From Clostridia bacterium (GTDB lineage: Bacteria; Bacillota; Clostridia; Peptostreptococcales; Anaerovoracaceae), in NCBI GenBank assembly GCA_024403115.1, contig JAKSSL010000001.1, forward strand, positions 20,500-84,499: DNA of 64,000 nt, read 5' to 3'. This document shows positions 9,263-17,063 of this stretch, in pieces. Every line of letters begins with the position of its first letter. Within the stretch, counting starts at the first letter, position 1. A program made the translations under genes and the position numbers. The notes under the pieces were generated by a model. That model was not told the DNA's origin and searched no databases. It worked only from the letters and a program-made list of their open reading frames with translations.

Positions 9263-10666
9263 CTACTCTTCTATTATTTTAATTCCCAAATCAGTAAATG
9301 TTCTGTGCATGTGTTCTGCTGTAAAGCCCTTATCATCGTATTCAGCTTCTCCTGTTTGATTGTCATAAGGGTCTTTTCTAGGGAATTTCTTTGCTGGTAC
9401 TAATTCTTCTTGTACATCATTGTTGAAAGGCAGTCTATATGGATCAAGATTTCCAAAGTAGAAATTCCACTTGTCCATATTTTGATTTCTCCATGCACTT
9501 GTTCCAAATGATGGATCGCAATACATCCAGCCTACTGCTGGTATATAGAACTTAGCCCAGTCATGTTCGCCAACTGAATTAGGTTCAGCGTCTAATCCTG
9601 ATTGCCAATAAGCAGGTACGCCTGCAATTCTGCAAAGTGTAATGAAAATCAATCCTTGTACACCACAGTCGCCTCTACGGCCTGCAGCAATGTATTCAGG
9701 AATGTTATCAATTGAAGCATACTCTCTCATGTATCTATACTTAACATTTTGAGTAACCCAGTCATAGATTGCTCTTGCCTTCAGCAATGGATTTACTTCA
9801 TCTCCAACGATTTCAGCACATAAGTCCTTCAAGTATGGAGTGAATACAATGTGAGGAGCTTTCTCTTCCAAATACTTTTGAACATTCTTTGGATAGCCTT
9901 CTTTTTCATAAGCCTCCATGATTAAGTCCAAATCAAGTTTGCTTGTATCATGAATCTTCATTGTGTTAATCAATGAGTATTCAACAAAAGGTCTCATACC
10001 CTTCTTGTATTCAAATTCGAAATATGCTGTTGGTTGCAATTCATCAATTGATGGTAGCTTATCAGGAATAGGATCTGCTGCAATAAGCTTAACTTCGCTC
10101 AACTCATCTGTTTCATGTGGAAGTGGAATATGAAGTTTTAAAATCTTGCCCTCCTCAACCTCTTCGTCATCAATATAGATTTCATGTTTTACATGAATAA
10201 AAGCTTTTGCCTCATCCTTATCCTTGTATTTCAAAACGAAATCATTGATTAGATTTGCATTATCATCTGCAGGCTCTTCCTCAACAGCTCTTGGCCAGAA
10301 TTCTTTTCCAAAAGAACCGAATAAAGTGCCAACGAAAGAATCTAAGAATCTAAGTTCACCATTGATATAAGCATAGTCAACTTTTCCGTTAATTCTTAAC
10401 TCTTCCAATTCTTCCCTTGTAAAATCAGGGATTCTCTTTTGTACTGCTTTTACAGCTTCATCTTCAGTGTAAGTATATCTCTCTTCAAAAAGTTGCATAT
10501 TTTGAAGTTCTAATTCAAGTCTAGCCTTCATAGCCTTGGAAACATTCTCATTTTCCAATCTATACTCAATCATTTTTCTTGCTAAATCGAAGTGTCCTGA
10601 CCACTTTTCTTTCAAAATATTTTCTGGAAGTGGTGTGTTTAAATACTTTAAATCTTCAAATGTCAT
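9263..10666 (-). CDS. Transglutaminase-like (protease-fold) protein
   Basis: A 467-residue protein with a transglutaminase-like core in its C-terminal third. The Cys-His-Asp triad is seen as C334 (RRGDCGVQG), H368 (EHDWAKFY) and D384 (YCDPSFG). The N-terminal 280 residues are of mixed helix and strand and unrecognised. Unlike many bacterial transglutaminase-fold proteins it has no signal peptide or membrane segment, so it is probably a cytoplasmic peptidase or amidase. ATG is preceded by GGAGG. It lies 15 bp after the P1 peptidase gene and 4 bp before LdcA, consistent with a shared peptide-degrading task. Confidence 0.82.
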   Translation of the reverse strand: MTFEDLKYLNTPLPENILKEKWSGHFDLARKMIEYRLENENVSKAMKARLELELQNMQLFEERYTYTEDEAVKAVQKRIPDFTREELEELRINGKVDYAYINGELRFLDSFVGTLFGSFGKEFWPRAVEEEPADDNANLINDFVLKYKDKDEAKAFIHVKHEIYIDDEEVEEGKILKLHIPLPHETDELSEVKLIAADPIPDKLPSIDELQPTAYFEFEYKKGMRPFVEYSLINTMKIHDTSKLDLDLIMEAYEKEGYPKNVQKYLEEKAPHIVFTPYLKDLCAEIVGDEVNPLLKARAIYDWVTQNVKYRYMREYASIDNIPEYIAAGRRGDCGVQGLIFITLCRIAGVPAYWQSGLDAEPNSVGEHDWAKFYIPAVGWMYCDPSFGTSAWRNQNMDKWNFYFGNLDPYRLPFNNDVQEELVPAKKFPRKDPYDNQTGEAEYDDKGFTAEHMHRTFTDLGIKIIEE

Positions 10667-10681
10667 ATCTAGCCTCCTGTA

Positions 10682-11710
10682 TTAATAAAATTCCTTCAAG
10701 AAATCCTGTAATCCCCATTTCTTATTATCTCTGATGCCTAGTGTTGTTTCTGCGTGATAAAGAGAACTAACAATTGCCTCCTCAACCGCTTCTACGCTGG
10801 CCTGGAAAACGGGGTCAATCTTATCGTCATTGATCATCTTCAAATCCATAATGGCTTTTTCAGGGTAATGAGCTACTCTATTTGCTGTTGTAAAAGCAAT
10901 GGCTATATCGCCACTTCCATTACCTGAGAATGAGCCTGTTCTAGCTAAAGCAACCAAAGCACGTTTTGAAACCCTCTTAAGCTGTCTTTCGCTAAGAGGA
11001 ATATCTGTTGCAATAATCATTATAATTGAGCCCTTGTCTTTGTCGTTGCAAAGCTTAGTATCATAATGTTTTCCGCCTATAACCAGATTGCCTGCTTCTC
11101 CAAAATTAGACATAACAAGAGCTCCTATAGTGTACTCTTTGTCGTCTATGTTCAAAACCCTGCTGGCAGAACCTATGCCTCCTTTTAATCCAAGGCAAGC
11201 CATACCACTGCCTCCGCCGACAGCACCTTCTTTAAAATCAACGCTTGCTGAGTTTAAAGCATCGAAGCAATCTCTTTCAGTCACGTGCAAACCTCTAATA
11301 TCGTTTAAAGTTCCATCGTTGCACTCTGTGACCACGCAGTTTACTGTTCCAGTCTTTACTCCAATGTCATCGTTTTGCTCAAGCATGTATTTTGTTAGGG
11401 CTGTAAAAGCTGTACCAATACTCAAAGTGTTTGTAAGTAGTATTGGTGTTTCAATAGTCCCAAGTTCGTCGATTTGAAGCAGGCCTATGCTTTTACCAAA
11501 ACCATTAATAACGCTTGATGCTGCCATCACCTTGTTCTTGAAAAGATTGTCTTGGGCTGGGAACAGAGCAGTAACCCCTGTATGAATATCCTGGCTGCCA
11601 CGCACGTTCTTGTGGCCTACGCTTACGCCCTCAACATCGCTTATTAAATTTTTCTCGCCTGCTTTGAATTTGGAATGAAGATCAAAGCCAGCTTCTTTTG
11701 GAAGTCCCAT
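10682..11710 (-). CDS. P1 family aminopeptidase (DmpA/BapA type, S58)
   Basis: A 342-residue Ntn-hydrolase of the DmpA family, which cleaves N-terminal L-, D- or beta-amino acids from small peptides after self-processing into two chains. The expected autocleavage Gly-Ser pair is G227-S228 in KGSIIMIIATDIPL, giving chains of about 227 and 115 residues. Conserved family segments include the GGIGSASR and ARTGSFSGNGSGD loops. No signal peptide, so it is cytoplasmic. It starts 1 bp after the racemase gene with GAGGAAA. DmpA enzymes accept D-residues, which fits a locus that also holds a racemase and an LD-carboxypeptidase. Confidence 0.9.
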   Translation of the reverse strand: MGLPKEAGFDLHSKFKAGEKNLISDVEGVSVGHKNVRGSQDIHTGVTALFPAQDNLFKNKVMAASSVINGFGKSIGLLQIDELGTIETPILLTNTLSIGTAFTALTKYMLEQNDDIGVKTGTVNCVVTECNDGTLNDIRGLHVTERDCFDALNSASVDFKEGAVGGGSGMACLGLKGGIGSASRVLNIDDKEYTIGALVMSNFGEAGNLVIGGKHYDTKLCNDKDKGSIIMIIATDIPLSERQLKRVSKRALVALARTGSFSGNGSGDIAIAFTTANRVAHYPEKAIMDLKMINDDKIDPVFQASVEAVEEAIVSSLYHAETTLGIRDNKKWGLQDFLKEFY

Positions 11711-11711
11711 A

Positions 11712-12401
11712 CTATTTCCTCACAATTTTCTCACATACTGTAACGAATGGATTTATGTAGAAAGGATTGTCGTCCCTTCTCTTTTCAACGCTTAATTCAG
11801 TGCAACCAAGAATTGCGTGTGCACAGTTCTTAGCTTTTAATTCGTCTTCAATATCACGCCATAATTGGGCTGGTACGCTCTTGCCTGCTTTTACATAATC
11901 GTAAATCAAGCTCATAATCTTGCCTTGAAGCTCTTCGCTTGGTTCATAGTGTTCCACGCCCAGCTTGTCAAGTTCATTTTGATAAAGCCCTGATTGAATA
12001 GTTCCATCTGTAGCTAGAATTGCAATCTTGCCACCAGCTTCTTTGCAGGCTCTTGCAGTTTCTTTAATCAAATGAATTGGCTCAAGTTCAAGTTCACCTT
12101 CCTGTTGAAGCTTATCAACAAAAAAATGGGCAGTATTACAAGTTACTACGAATGATTCACAGCCAGCGTCCTTTAGAATCTTCAAATCACTTCTAAATTC
12201 ATTTAGCACGCTCTCAATTGCAGCTTCGTCTTTCGAAAGTATAACTGACGTTCTATCAGGCATAGATGCGTGATTTAAAATCACCATATCGATGTGATCC
12301 TGATCTTTTTCCGCTGGTGTTTTCTCAGTTATCATTTCATATAAAACAACTGATGCCATCGGACCCATTCCGCCAATAATTCCAAGTTTGTACTTACCCA
12401 T
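11712..12401 (-). CDS. Aspartate/glutamate racemase family protein
   Basis: A 229-residue cofactor-independent racemase with the two catalytic cysteines of the family, Cys88 (VVTCNTAHFF) and Cys200 (ILGCTEL), and the N-terminal IGGMGPMAS loop. The context next to peptide-degrading enzymes suggests salvage of D-Glu or D-Asp released from wall peptides rather than wall synthesis, but a MurI-like role cannot be excluded. It is the first gene of a four-gene operon with a near-consensus promoter at 12437-12465. ATG follows GAGGTAAGG. Confidence 0.88.
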   Translation of the reverse strand: MGKYKLGIIGGMGPMASVVLYEMITEKTPAEKDQDHIDMVILNHASMPDRTSVILSKDEAAIESVLNEFRSDLKILKDAGCESFVVTCNTAHFFVDKLQQEGELELEPIHLIKETARACKEAGGKIAILATDGTIQSGLYQNELDKLGVEHYEPSEELQGKIMSLIYDYVKAGKSVPAQLWRDIEDELKAKNCAHAILGCTELSVEKRRDDNPFYINPFVTVCEKIVRK

Positions 12402-12436
12402 GAGCCTTACCTCTTATACGTGTTTTTTACAGGTAT

Positions 12437-12465
12437 ATTATATTGAAAATCAGCACTTTTGTCAA
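12437..12465 (-). promoter_or_regulatory. Sigma-A-type promoter of the racemase-P1-TG-LdcA operon
   Basis: Perfect TTGACA and TATAAT hexamers are separated by 17 bp on the minus strand. The -35 overlaps the stop codon of the upstream yolD-like gene. Confidence 0.88.
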
Positions 12466-12788
12466 TGTAATTCCAGTATAGAGGATATCTTTATAGTCTT
12501 GTCAAAAAGGACTATTTGCTTGTTCAAATAGTCAATATTTTTAAAGCGTCCTGACACTTCGCCAACTGTCCCTTCAAAATAGAATTTGACGGTAACCATT
12601 TGGCCATATTCAAAACTGCGAAGCTTATCGTCAAGCTCCCGCAGCTGGTCCTCACTCATTGTAGGCTTATCTACAGTTTCAAGCTCTCTTTCCTTTTTTC
12701 TCAAAGCCTCTTCCAGCCCTGTCAAAGCTGCAAAAGGCATAAATTGTTTAGCTCTCTTTTCACGAGACATTTTAGGTCTATTCTCCAC
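12462..12788 (-). CDS. YolD-like protein, partner of the translesion polymerase
   Basis: A 108-residue YolD-family protein: basic N-terminus with the SREKRAKQFMPFAAL motif, then a helical segment and a small beta domain. YolD-like proteins are encoded beside UvrX/YqjW-type Y-family polymerases in Bacillota and phages, and are thought to assist or regulate them. Translation starts at a GTG (12786-12788) with a strong GGAGGT site inside the polymerase gene, and the two frames overlap by 11 bp, so the pair is translationally coupled and under the same LexA-type operator. Confidence 0.85.
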   Translation of the reverse strand: MENRPKMSREKRAKQFMPFAALTGLEEALRKKERELETVDKPTMSEDQLRELDDKLRSFEYGQMVTVKFYFEGTVGEVSGRFKNIDYLNKQIVLFDKTIKISSILELH

Positions 12789-14070
12789 TCTTGTGACCTC
12801 CTATTTGTCCGTTTCTTTGCCTTGCAGTTGCTGGCTCAGTAAAATCAATGCCTTTAAGCATAGCATTTTTACCAAATTTCTTCTTCAAAGCCACTATGGT
12901 TTCTTGAAGATTTTCTTCTTCCATTTCCTCCTTAGTGCTCACTTGATCCCACAAGGAGAACTGTTTCTCCTCTGTATAATTTTCAATCTTGTAGCAGGCT
13001 ATGGTAAGCCTCCTAATCATCTTCTTATCATCACAAATTCTATCGTAGATTTCCAGTGCTGCAGGAATTATAGCGCTGGCCAAATTGGTGTTATTATCAA
13101 AGGAAAAGCTGCCTCTAACAAATTCTCCACCTGAAGCTTTTGCATATCCAACTTGCATAGCAACTCCACCACAAGATACTGACTTCTTTGTCAAATCCAA
13201 AGCTAAACCCTCTGCCATTTCATTGACTATGACTCTGCCCTCTCCCTTGCTGTAATCACGCATTAAAACCTGGCCACTGGAAATGCTTTCAGACATGGGC
13301 TTATACTGTTTAATGTCTGCAATTGTTGTTGGTTCAATGCCATTGGCATGATCTATTAAAAGCTCAGCATCTACACCAAAAAGCTTGTACAAAAAATCCT
13401 CATTGGCCTTTGCGATCTGCTCCATAGTGTAAATTCCATGTTCCGCAAGCTTGTGCTCCGTGCGCTTACCTATGCGCCAAAAATCACTCAAAGGTCTGTG
13501 ATTCCACAAAATCTCTTTGTACAGGTCCTCATCCAAATAGCCAATAAAATCAGGTGAATGCTTTGCAAGAATATCAAGGGCAATCTTAGTCAAATATAGA
13601 TTGGTGCCCACTCCCGCAGTTGCACGAATTCCAAGTTCATTGTATATTTCATCCATGATTTTACGAGCAAGATCACGAGGATTCATTCCATAGTTTTTGA
13701 TATAACGGCTTACGTCTATAAAAGCCTCATCTATAGAATATACGTGAATATCATCCTTCGAAGCATAACGAAGATAAATGCCGTAAATCTCTGCGGCATA
13801 ATCTATATACTTTTGCATGCGAGGCGGTGCCATAATAAAATCCACATTGGATGGAATCTCAAAAACCCTGCATCTGTTTTTAATTCCCATGGCTTTCATA
13901 GCAGGTGTAATTGCCAAACAAATAGTTTTATCTGTCCTCTCTGGATCTGCTACGACCAAATTAGTTGTAAAGGGATCTAAGCCCCTTTCAACACATTCTA
14001 CAGAAGCATAAAAGGATTTCAAATCTATGCAAATATATGTGAAATTGTTGTCTGATTTTGTTTCCGACAT
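12778..14070 (-). CDS. Y-family DNA polymerase (UmuC/UvrX-like)
   Basis: A 430-residue translesion DNA polymerase. Catalytic acidic residues are D16 (YICIDLKSFYAS) and D114-E115 (YSIDEAFID); a helix-hairpin-helix region (WRIGKRTEHKL) and a little-finger domain with FSFDNNTN follow. It belongs to the UmuC/UvrX/YqjW group rather than classical DinB, as judged by the adjacent YolD-like partner. It should copy damaged DNA in an error-prone way. The ATG follows GGAGAG. A LexA-type operator overlaps its -35, implying SOS induction. Confidence 0.9.
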   Translation of the reverse strand: MSETKSDNNFTYICIDLKSFYASVECVERGLDPFTTNLVVADPERTDKTICLAITPAMKAMGIKNRCRVFEIPSNVDFIMAPPRMQKYIDYAAEIYGIYLRYASKDDIHVYSIDEAFIDVSRYIKNYGMNPRDLARKIMDEIYNELGIRATAGVGTNLYLTKIALDILAKHSPDFIGYLDEDLYKEILWNHRPLSDFWRIGKRTEHKLAEHGIYTMEQIAKANEDFLYKLFGVDAELLIDHANGIEPTTIADIKQYKPMSESISSGQVLMRDYSKGEGRVIVNEMAEGLALDLTKKSVSCGGVAMQVGYAKASGGEFVRGSFSFDNNTNLASAIIPAALEIYDRICDDKKMIRRLTIACYKIENYTEEKQFSLWDQVSTKEEMEEENLQETIVALKKKFGKNAMLKGIDFTEPATARQRNGQIGGHKSGE

Positions 14071-14091
14071 AGCTTTCTCTCCGTTAGATAT

Positions 14092-14120
14092 ATAATATCA
14101 TAGAGCAGTTAAAAGAACAA
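14092..14120 (-). promoter_or_regulatory. Promoter of the Y-polymerase operon
   Basis: On the minus strand there is an extended -10, TGATATTAT (14092-14100), with a weak -35 TTGTTC (14115-14120) 17 bp upstream. The -35 lies inside the LexA-type palindrome. Confidence 0.6.
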
Positions 14121-14126
14121 GTGTTC
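14115..14126. promoter_or_regulatory. LexA (DinR-type) SOS operator
   Basis: GAAC-AAGT-GTTC matches the core GAAC-N4-GTTC of the Gram-positive SOS box and is extended by A/T flanks (AAAA and TTTT), though the usual outer C/G pair is A/T here. It overlaps the -35 of the polymerase operon 45 bp before its start codon. It also lies just upstream of the divergent promoter at 14140-14168. Confidence 0.75.
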
Positions 14127-14139
14127 TTTTGCGTCACAT

Positions 14140-14168
14140 TTGAAATATTTTTCCCAATAAAGTATAAT
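14140..14168 (+). promoter_or_regulatory. Sigma-A-type promoter for the PH-like membrane protein gene
   Basis: TTGAAA (14140-14145) and TATAAT (14163-14168) are 17 bp apart. The leader would be only about 13 nt and includes GGAGG. Confidence 0.75.
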
Positions 14169-14187
14169 CATATTGGAGGGCAAAAGA

Positions 14188-14820
14188 ATGTCAGAACAAA
14201 ACATAACAACACTGAGAAAAAACAGCGAAATAAGCTATACATACACTAGCATTCCTAGGCAGATATTCATTTTATCACTAATGCTCTACTGCCTTGTAAG
14301 CATGGCTAGTCGAATAGTATATTCTATCAATACTGAAGGATATGCAGATATTGTAAATCTACCATTTATCATAGTTCTATCAGTATTCTGGTTAGTGGTA
14401 GGATTTGTCTTTCTTAGATCCTATACCCTGTTTACAGGAAGTTTCACAAGCACTAGACTTGTACTTAAAACAAAGTTTATTAAAAAGGACAAGGTTTTAG
14501 AATTTAGCGATGTGAAATATGCCATCTTTGATAAGAAGGGTGTGAAATTCTTCAAAAAGGGCAACAAGAAAAATAGCCTATTAAACCCTGACTTTTACCT
14601 TCCATATTACAAACTGGGAAAGATTAATAAAGAATCCGTAGAAGAACTTTACGAGCTTTTATCCGAGAACAAAAAAATCACAGTTCAAAAGAACTATGAC
14701 GAAATGAATGTTTACTCGATGAAGTGGAAAATTATTGCTATTGTCTTTGCCGCTTTGGCAGTGGTATTTGTCCTGATCTCAGGCATGCAAATAGCAAAAG
14801 TAATCGAATACTTAGGATAA
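14188..14820 (+). CDS. Membrane protein of unknown function with a PH-like cytoplasmic domain
   Basis: A 210-residue protein with two hydrophobic segments at about residues 25-80, a central soluble domain of about 90 residues, and one C-terminal helix. The soluble part (RLVLKTKFIKKDKVLEFSDV, then strands and a closing helix) resembles bacterial PH-like domains, but this is by pattern only. I start at ATG 14188, which has GGAGG 8 bp upstream, rather than the in-frame TTG at 14173. It stands alone on the plus strand, divergent from the SOS-controlled polymerase and convergent with the SPFH gene. Function unknown. Confidence 0.72.
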   Translation: MSEQNITTLRKNSEISYTYTSIPRQIFILSLMLYCLVSMASRIVYSINTEGYADIVNLPFIIVLSVFWLVVGFVFLRSYTLFTGSFTSTRLVLKTKFIKKDKVLEFSDVKYAIFDKKGVKFFKKGNKKNSLLNPDFYLPYYKLGKINKESVEELYELLSENKKITVQKNYDEMNVYSMKWKIIAIVFAALAVVFVLISGMQIAKVIEYLG

Positions 14821-14823
14821 AAT

Positions 14824-14848
14824 AAAGCCTCCAAATATGGAGGCTTTT
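14824..14848. terminator. Bidirectional terminator
   Basis: AAAGCCTCC/GGAGGCTTT hairpin with T-rich ends on both strands between two convergent genes (stops at 14820 and 14863). Confidence 0.8.
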
Positions 14849-14862
14849 ATAATGGCATATTT

Positions 14863-15822
14863 CTATTTAGTTTCAGCATCAGCGTCTTCAGCTGTCTTTG
14901 CTTTTGCCTTTGCTTTCTTATCCTTACTTGAATCAACTATACCAGTTAAAGAACTTGCAAGACCTGCCATTCCTTGAATTTCTGAAGGAATGATAATCTT
15001 TGTTGCTTGTCCATCTGCAGCTTTTTCAAAAGCTTCTAATGACTTAATAGTCAATACTTCTTGAGTAGGATTTGATTCAACAATCATTCTAATACCATCG
15101 GCTGTTGCTTGCTTAACAAGTCTGATAGCTTCAGCTTCACCTTCTGCTCTCTTAACTTGAGCTTCCTTGCTAGCTTCTGCTTCAAGAATCTTTGATTCCT
15201 TATTACCTTCTGCAATAAGAATAGCTGACTTCTTTTCACCCTCAGCTCTAAGGATTGCTTCTCTTCTTTCACGTTCAGCTCTCATTTGCTTTTCCATGGC
15301 GATTTGAATGTCCTTAGGTGGGTTGATGTTCTTTACTTCAACTCTGTTGATTTTAATTCCCCAAGCATCTGTTGCTTCATCAAGGACAATTCTGATCTTT
15401 GAGTTGATGTGTTCACGAGATGTTAAAGTTCCATCAAGTTCCAATTCACCGATAATGTTTCTAAGTGTAGTTGCACTTAGGTTTTCAATAGCTGCCATTG
15501 GATTTTCAACACCATAAGCAAATAGCTTTGGATCTGTAATTTGGAAATATACTACTGTATCAATTTCAATAGTAACATTATCCTTTGTGATTACAGGTTG
15601 TGGTGGGAAATCAATTACGTGTTCCTTCAAAGAAACCTTCTTAGCAACCTTGTCAATTAGCGGAATTTTGAAATGCAGTCCAACCTGCCATGTTCCATGA
15701 TAAGCACCTAATCTTTCAATTACAAAAGCATTTGCTTGTGGAACAATTCTAATGTTTGTGACAATTAGTCCAATAATGATTATTACTAGTAGAATAATCG
15801 CGATGATCTTAAAAACCTCCAT
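14863..15822 (-). CDS. SPFH/Band 7 (stomatin/QmcA-like) membrane protein
   Basis: A 319-residue prohibitin-homology protein. It has one N-terminal transmembrane helix (residues about 5-25), an SPFH domain (about 25-190), a long Ala/Glu/Lys-rich coiled coil with EAEA-type repeats (about 190-260), and a Lys/Ala tail. Such proteins oligomerise at membrane microdomains and are commonly encoded with NfeD. That pairing is seen here: the upstream gene at 16070 carries an NfeD domain, with a small gene between. ATG follows AGGAGGT. It is the last gene of its operon. Confidence 0.9.
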   Translation of the reverse strand: MEVFKIIAIILLVIIIIGLIVTNIRIVPQANAFVIERLGAYHGTWQVGLHFKIPLIDKVAKKVSLKEHVIDFPPQPVITKDNVTIEIDTVVYFQITDPKLFAYGVENPMAAIENLSATTLRNIIGELELDGTLTSREHINSKIRIVLDEATDAWGIKINRVEVKNINPPKDIQIAMEKQMRAERERREAILRAEGEKKSAILIAEGNKESKILEAEASKEAQVKRAEGEAEAIRLVKQATADGIRMIVESNPTQEVLTIKSLEAFEKAADGQATKIIIPSEIQGMAGLASSLTGIVDSSKDKKAKAKAKTAEDADAETK

Positions 15823-15833
15823 TTTTACCTCCT

Positions 15834-16064
15834 TTAATCATCTAATCCTTTATTCCTTCTTGCATCGCTTTCCGCGTACTTCTTGGCATATCGTGCTTTC
15901 ATGTCTTCGTACTCATACCAAGTCAAAATACCCGAATCATACAATGCTTTTAAGTTACGCTCGGAATCACTGTGATATGTGCGAGCAGAATTAACTTTCA
16001 AATTATCTGTAAAAGCGTCCTTTTCTTTCGGCTTAACTGCTGATAGTGCTTTCTTGCTGTCCAC
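15834..16064 (-). CDS. Small SHOCT-like protein
   Basis: A 76-residue charged protein. Its C-terminal half (NLKALYDSGILTWYEYEDMK) has the short two-helix pattern of SHOCT domains, which occur at the end of oligomeric or membrane-associated proteins. The N-terminal half is basic and disordered-looking. The start is a GTG (16062-16064) with no clear ribosome site, 5 bp after the stop of the NfeD gene, so coupling to upstream translation is likely. The intact frame and tight packing between nfeD and SPFH genes support it as real. Confidence 0.6.
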   Translation of the reverse strand: MDSKKALSAVKPKEKDAFTDNLKVNSARTYHSDSERNLKALYDSGILTWYEYEDMKARYAKKYAESDARRNKGLDD

Positions 16065-16069
16065 GGATT

Positions 16070-16846
16070 TTACTTTACTACTAAAGTTACCCCCTTTATT
16101 TCAAGTACTTCCACTTCTTCTCCTACTTCGATTACTCGTTCAGAGGAAGCAGCCCATACTTTGCCATCAGTTCTAACCTCTCCATTATTGAAAGGTTCAA
16201 TTTTTGAAATAACAATAGCTTTTGATCCAATAATCGCATCTATATTTGTTTTTTCTGCAGCATTGTTTATATATTTTCTAGCTAAAGGTCTAGTAGAAAT
16301 TAAAAGTAATATAGATACTATCAAGAACACTGCAACCTGTAGAATCCAGCTATCTGTGCATAGAGCTACCAGCCCTGCGCACAAGGCTCCTCCAGCAAAC
16401 CAAATTGATGTAAGACCTGTTGTTGCCGCCTCGATTACTATAAACACTGCCACTATTACAAACCAAACGATTGACATAATTGTAGTTGTTGACATAGTTG
16501 TCGCCTCACTTTTACCAAATACCAAAAACAATACTACAGCAATCGCTATACCGATTAGTACAAAAGGTAGATATTTTAATTTTGATAATAAGCGTTCTTC
16601 CTTTTCGCTAAGGGCTTTAGTATCATTTTCCCTCTTAGAAATATCTTCTCTGATAAACTCCTCAGCTGGTACATTAAAGAGCTTTGCCAAAGCAATTATA
16701 TTACTCGTACTGGGTGTTGAAATCCCCTGCTCCCATTTCGAAACTGCTTGTCGGCTTACCTCTAATTGTTCAGCCACGAAGTCTTGTGTCATATGTTGCT
16801 CAATCCTATGTTTTTTAATTATCTCACCAATATTCCATTCTGTCAT
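16070..16846 (-). CDS. XRE-family HTH regulator fused to an NfeD-like membrane domain
   Basis: A 258-residue two-part protein. Residues 6-60 are an XRE/Cro helix-turn-helix (MTQDFVAEQLEVSRQAVSKW, then GISTPSTSNI). After a charged linker come four hydrophobic segments (about 94-112, 123-140, 143-163, 167-186) and a C-terminal OB-like domain (about 200-258) of NfeD type. NfeD proteins partner SPFH proteins, and one lies downstream in the operon. The DNA-binding head would face the cytoplasm beside the membrane. The ATG follows GAGAGGG; a TATAAT element lies at 16878. Autoregulation is plausible. The fusion order HTH-TM-NfeD is unusual. Confidence 0.85.
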   Translation of the reverse strand: MTEWNIGEIIKKHRIEQHMTQDFVAEQLEVSRQAVSKWEQGISTPSTSNIIALAKLFNVPAEEFIREDISKRENDTKALSEKEERLLSKLKYLPFVLIGIAIAVVLFLVFGKSEATTMSTTTIMSIVWFVIVAVFIVIEAATTGLTSIWFAGGALCAGLVALCTDSWILQVAVFLIVSILLLISTRPLARKYINNAAEKTNIDAIIGSKAIVISKIEPFNNGEVRTDGKVWAASSERVIEVGEEVEVLEIKGVTLVVK

Positions 16847-16877
16847 AAATAAACCCTCTCTAATATTTATTTATATT

Positions 16878-16883
16878 ATTATA
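16878..16883 (-). promoter_or_regulatory. -10 element for the XRE-NfeD/SPFH operon
   Basis: TATAAT on the minus strand, 32 bp before the ATG; the -35 (TTTTAT at 17 bp) is poor. An operator for the encoded XRE domain could overlap, but no clear palindrome was seen. Confidence 0.45.
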
Positions 16884-17022
16884 CCCCTTTTGGCGGATAA
16901 ATAAAAGTTTAAACAGCATATAACTGCTTACAATTCAATAATAAATGGTAGCGGCACTTCTGTCTACCAACTATAACGCAACTATGGGTTGCAATTTGAA
17001 AAAACTTTGATTTTTCATAAAA

Positions 17023-17044
17023 AAAGCACTCAAACGAGTGCTTT
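17023..17044 (-). terminator. Terminator after the VanX-like gene
   Basis: AAAGCACTC/GAGTGCTTT hairpin followed by a run of seven T on the minus strand, 20 bp past the stop at 17064. Confidence 0.82.
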
Positions 17045-17063
17045 AATTAGTATTTTCATTTAC

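Noticed and set aside
12586..13134. 182-residue plus-strand open frame
   Set aside because: Antisense to the YolD-like and Y-polymerase genes, both of which are well supported.
16161..16904. 247-residue plus-strand open frame
   Set aside because: It is antisense to the XRE-NfeD gene, which has recognisable domains and a ribosome site; the frame arises from codon bias of the true strand.
16920..17000. GCAAC/GGTTGC short inverted repeat
   Set aside because: Only about 5 bp with no T-tract; likely chance in an intergenic region.
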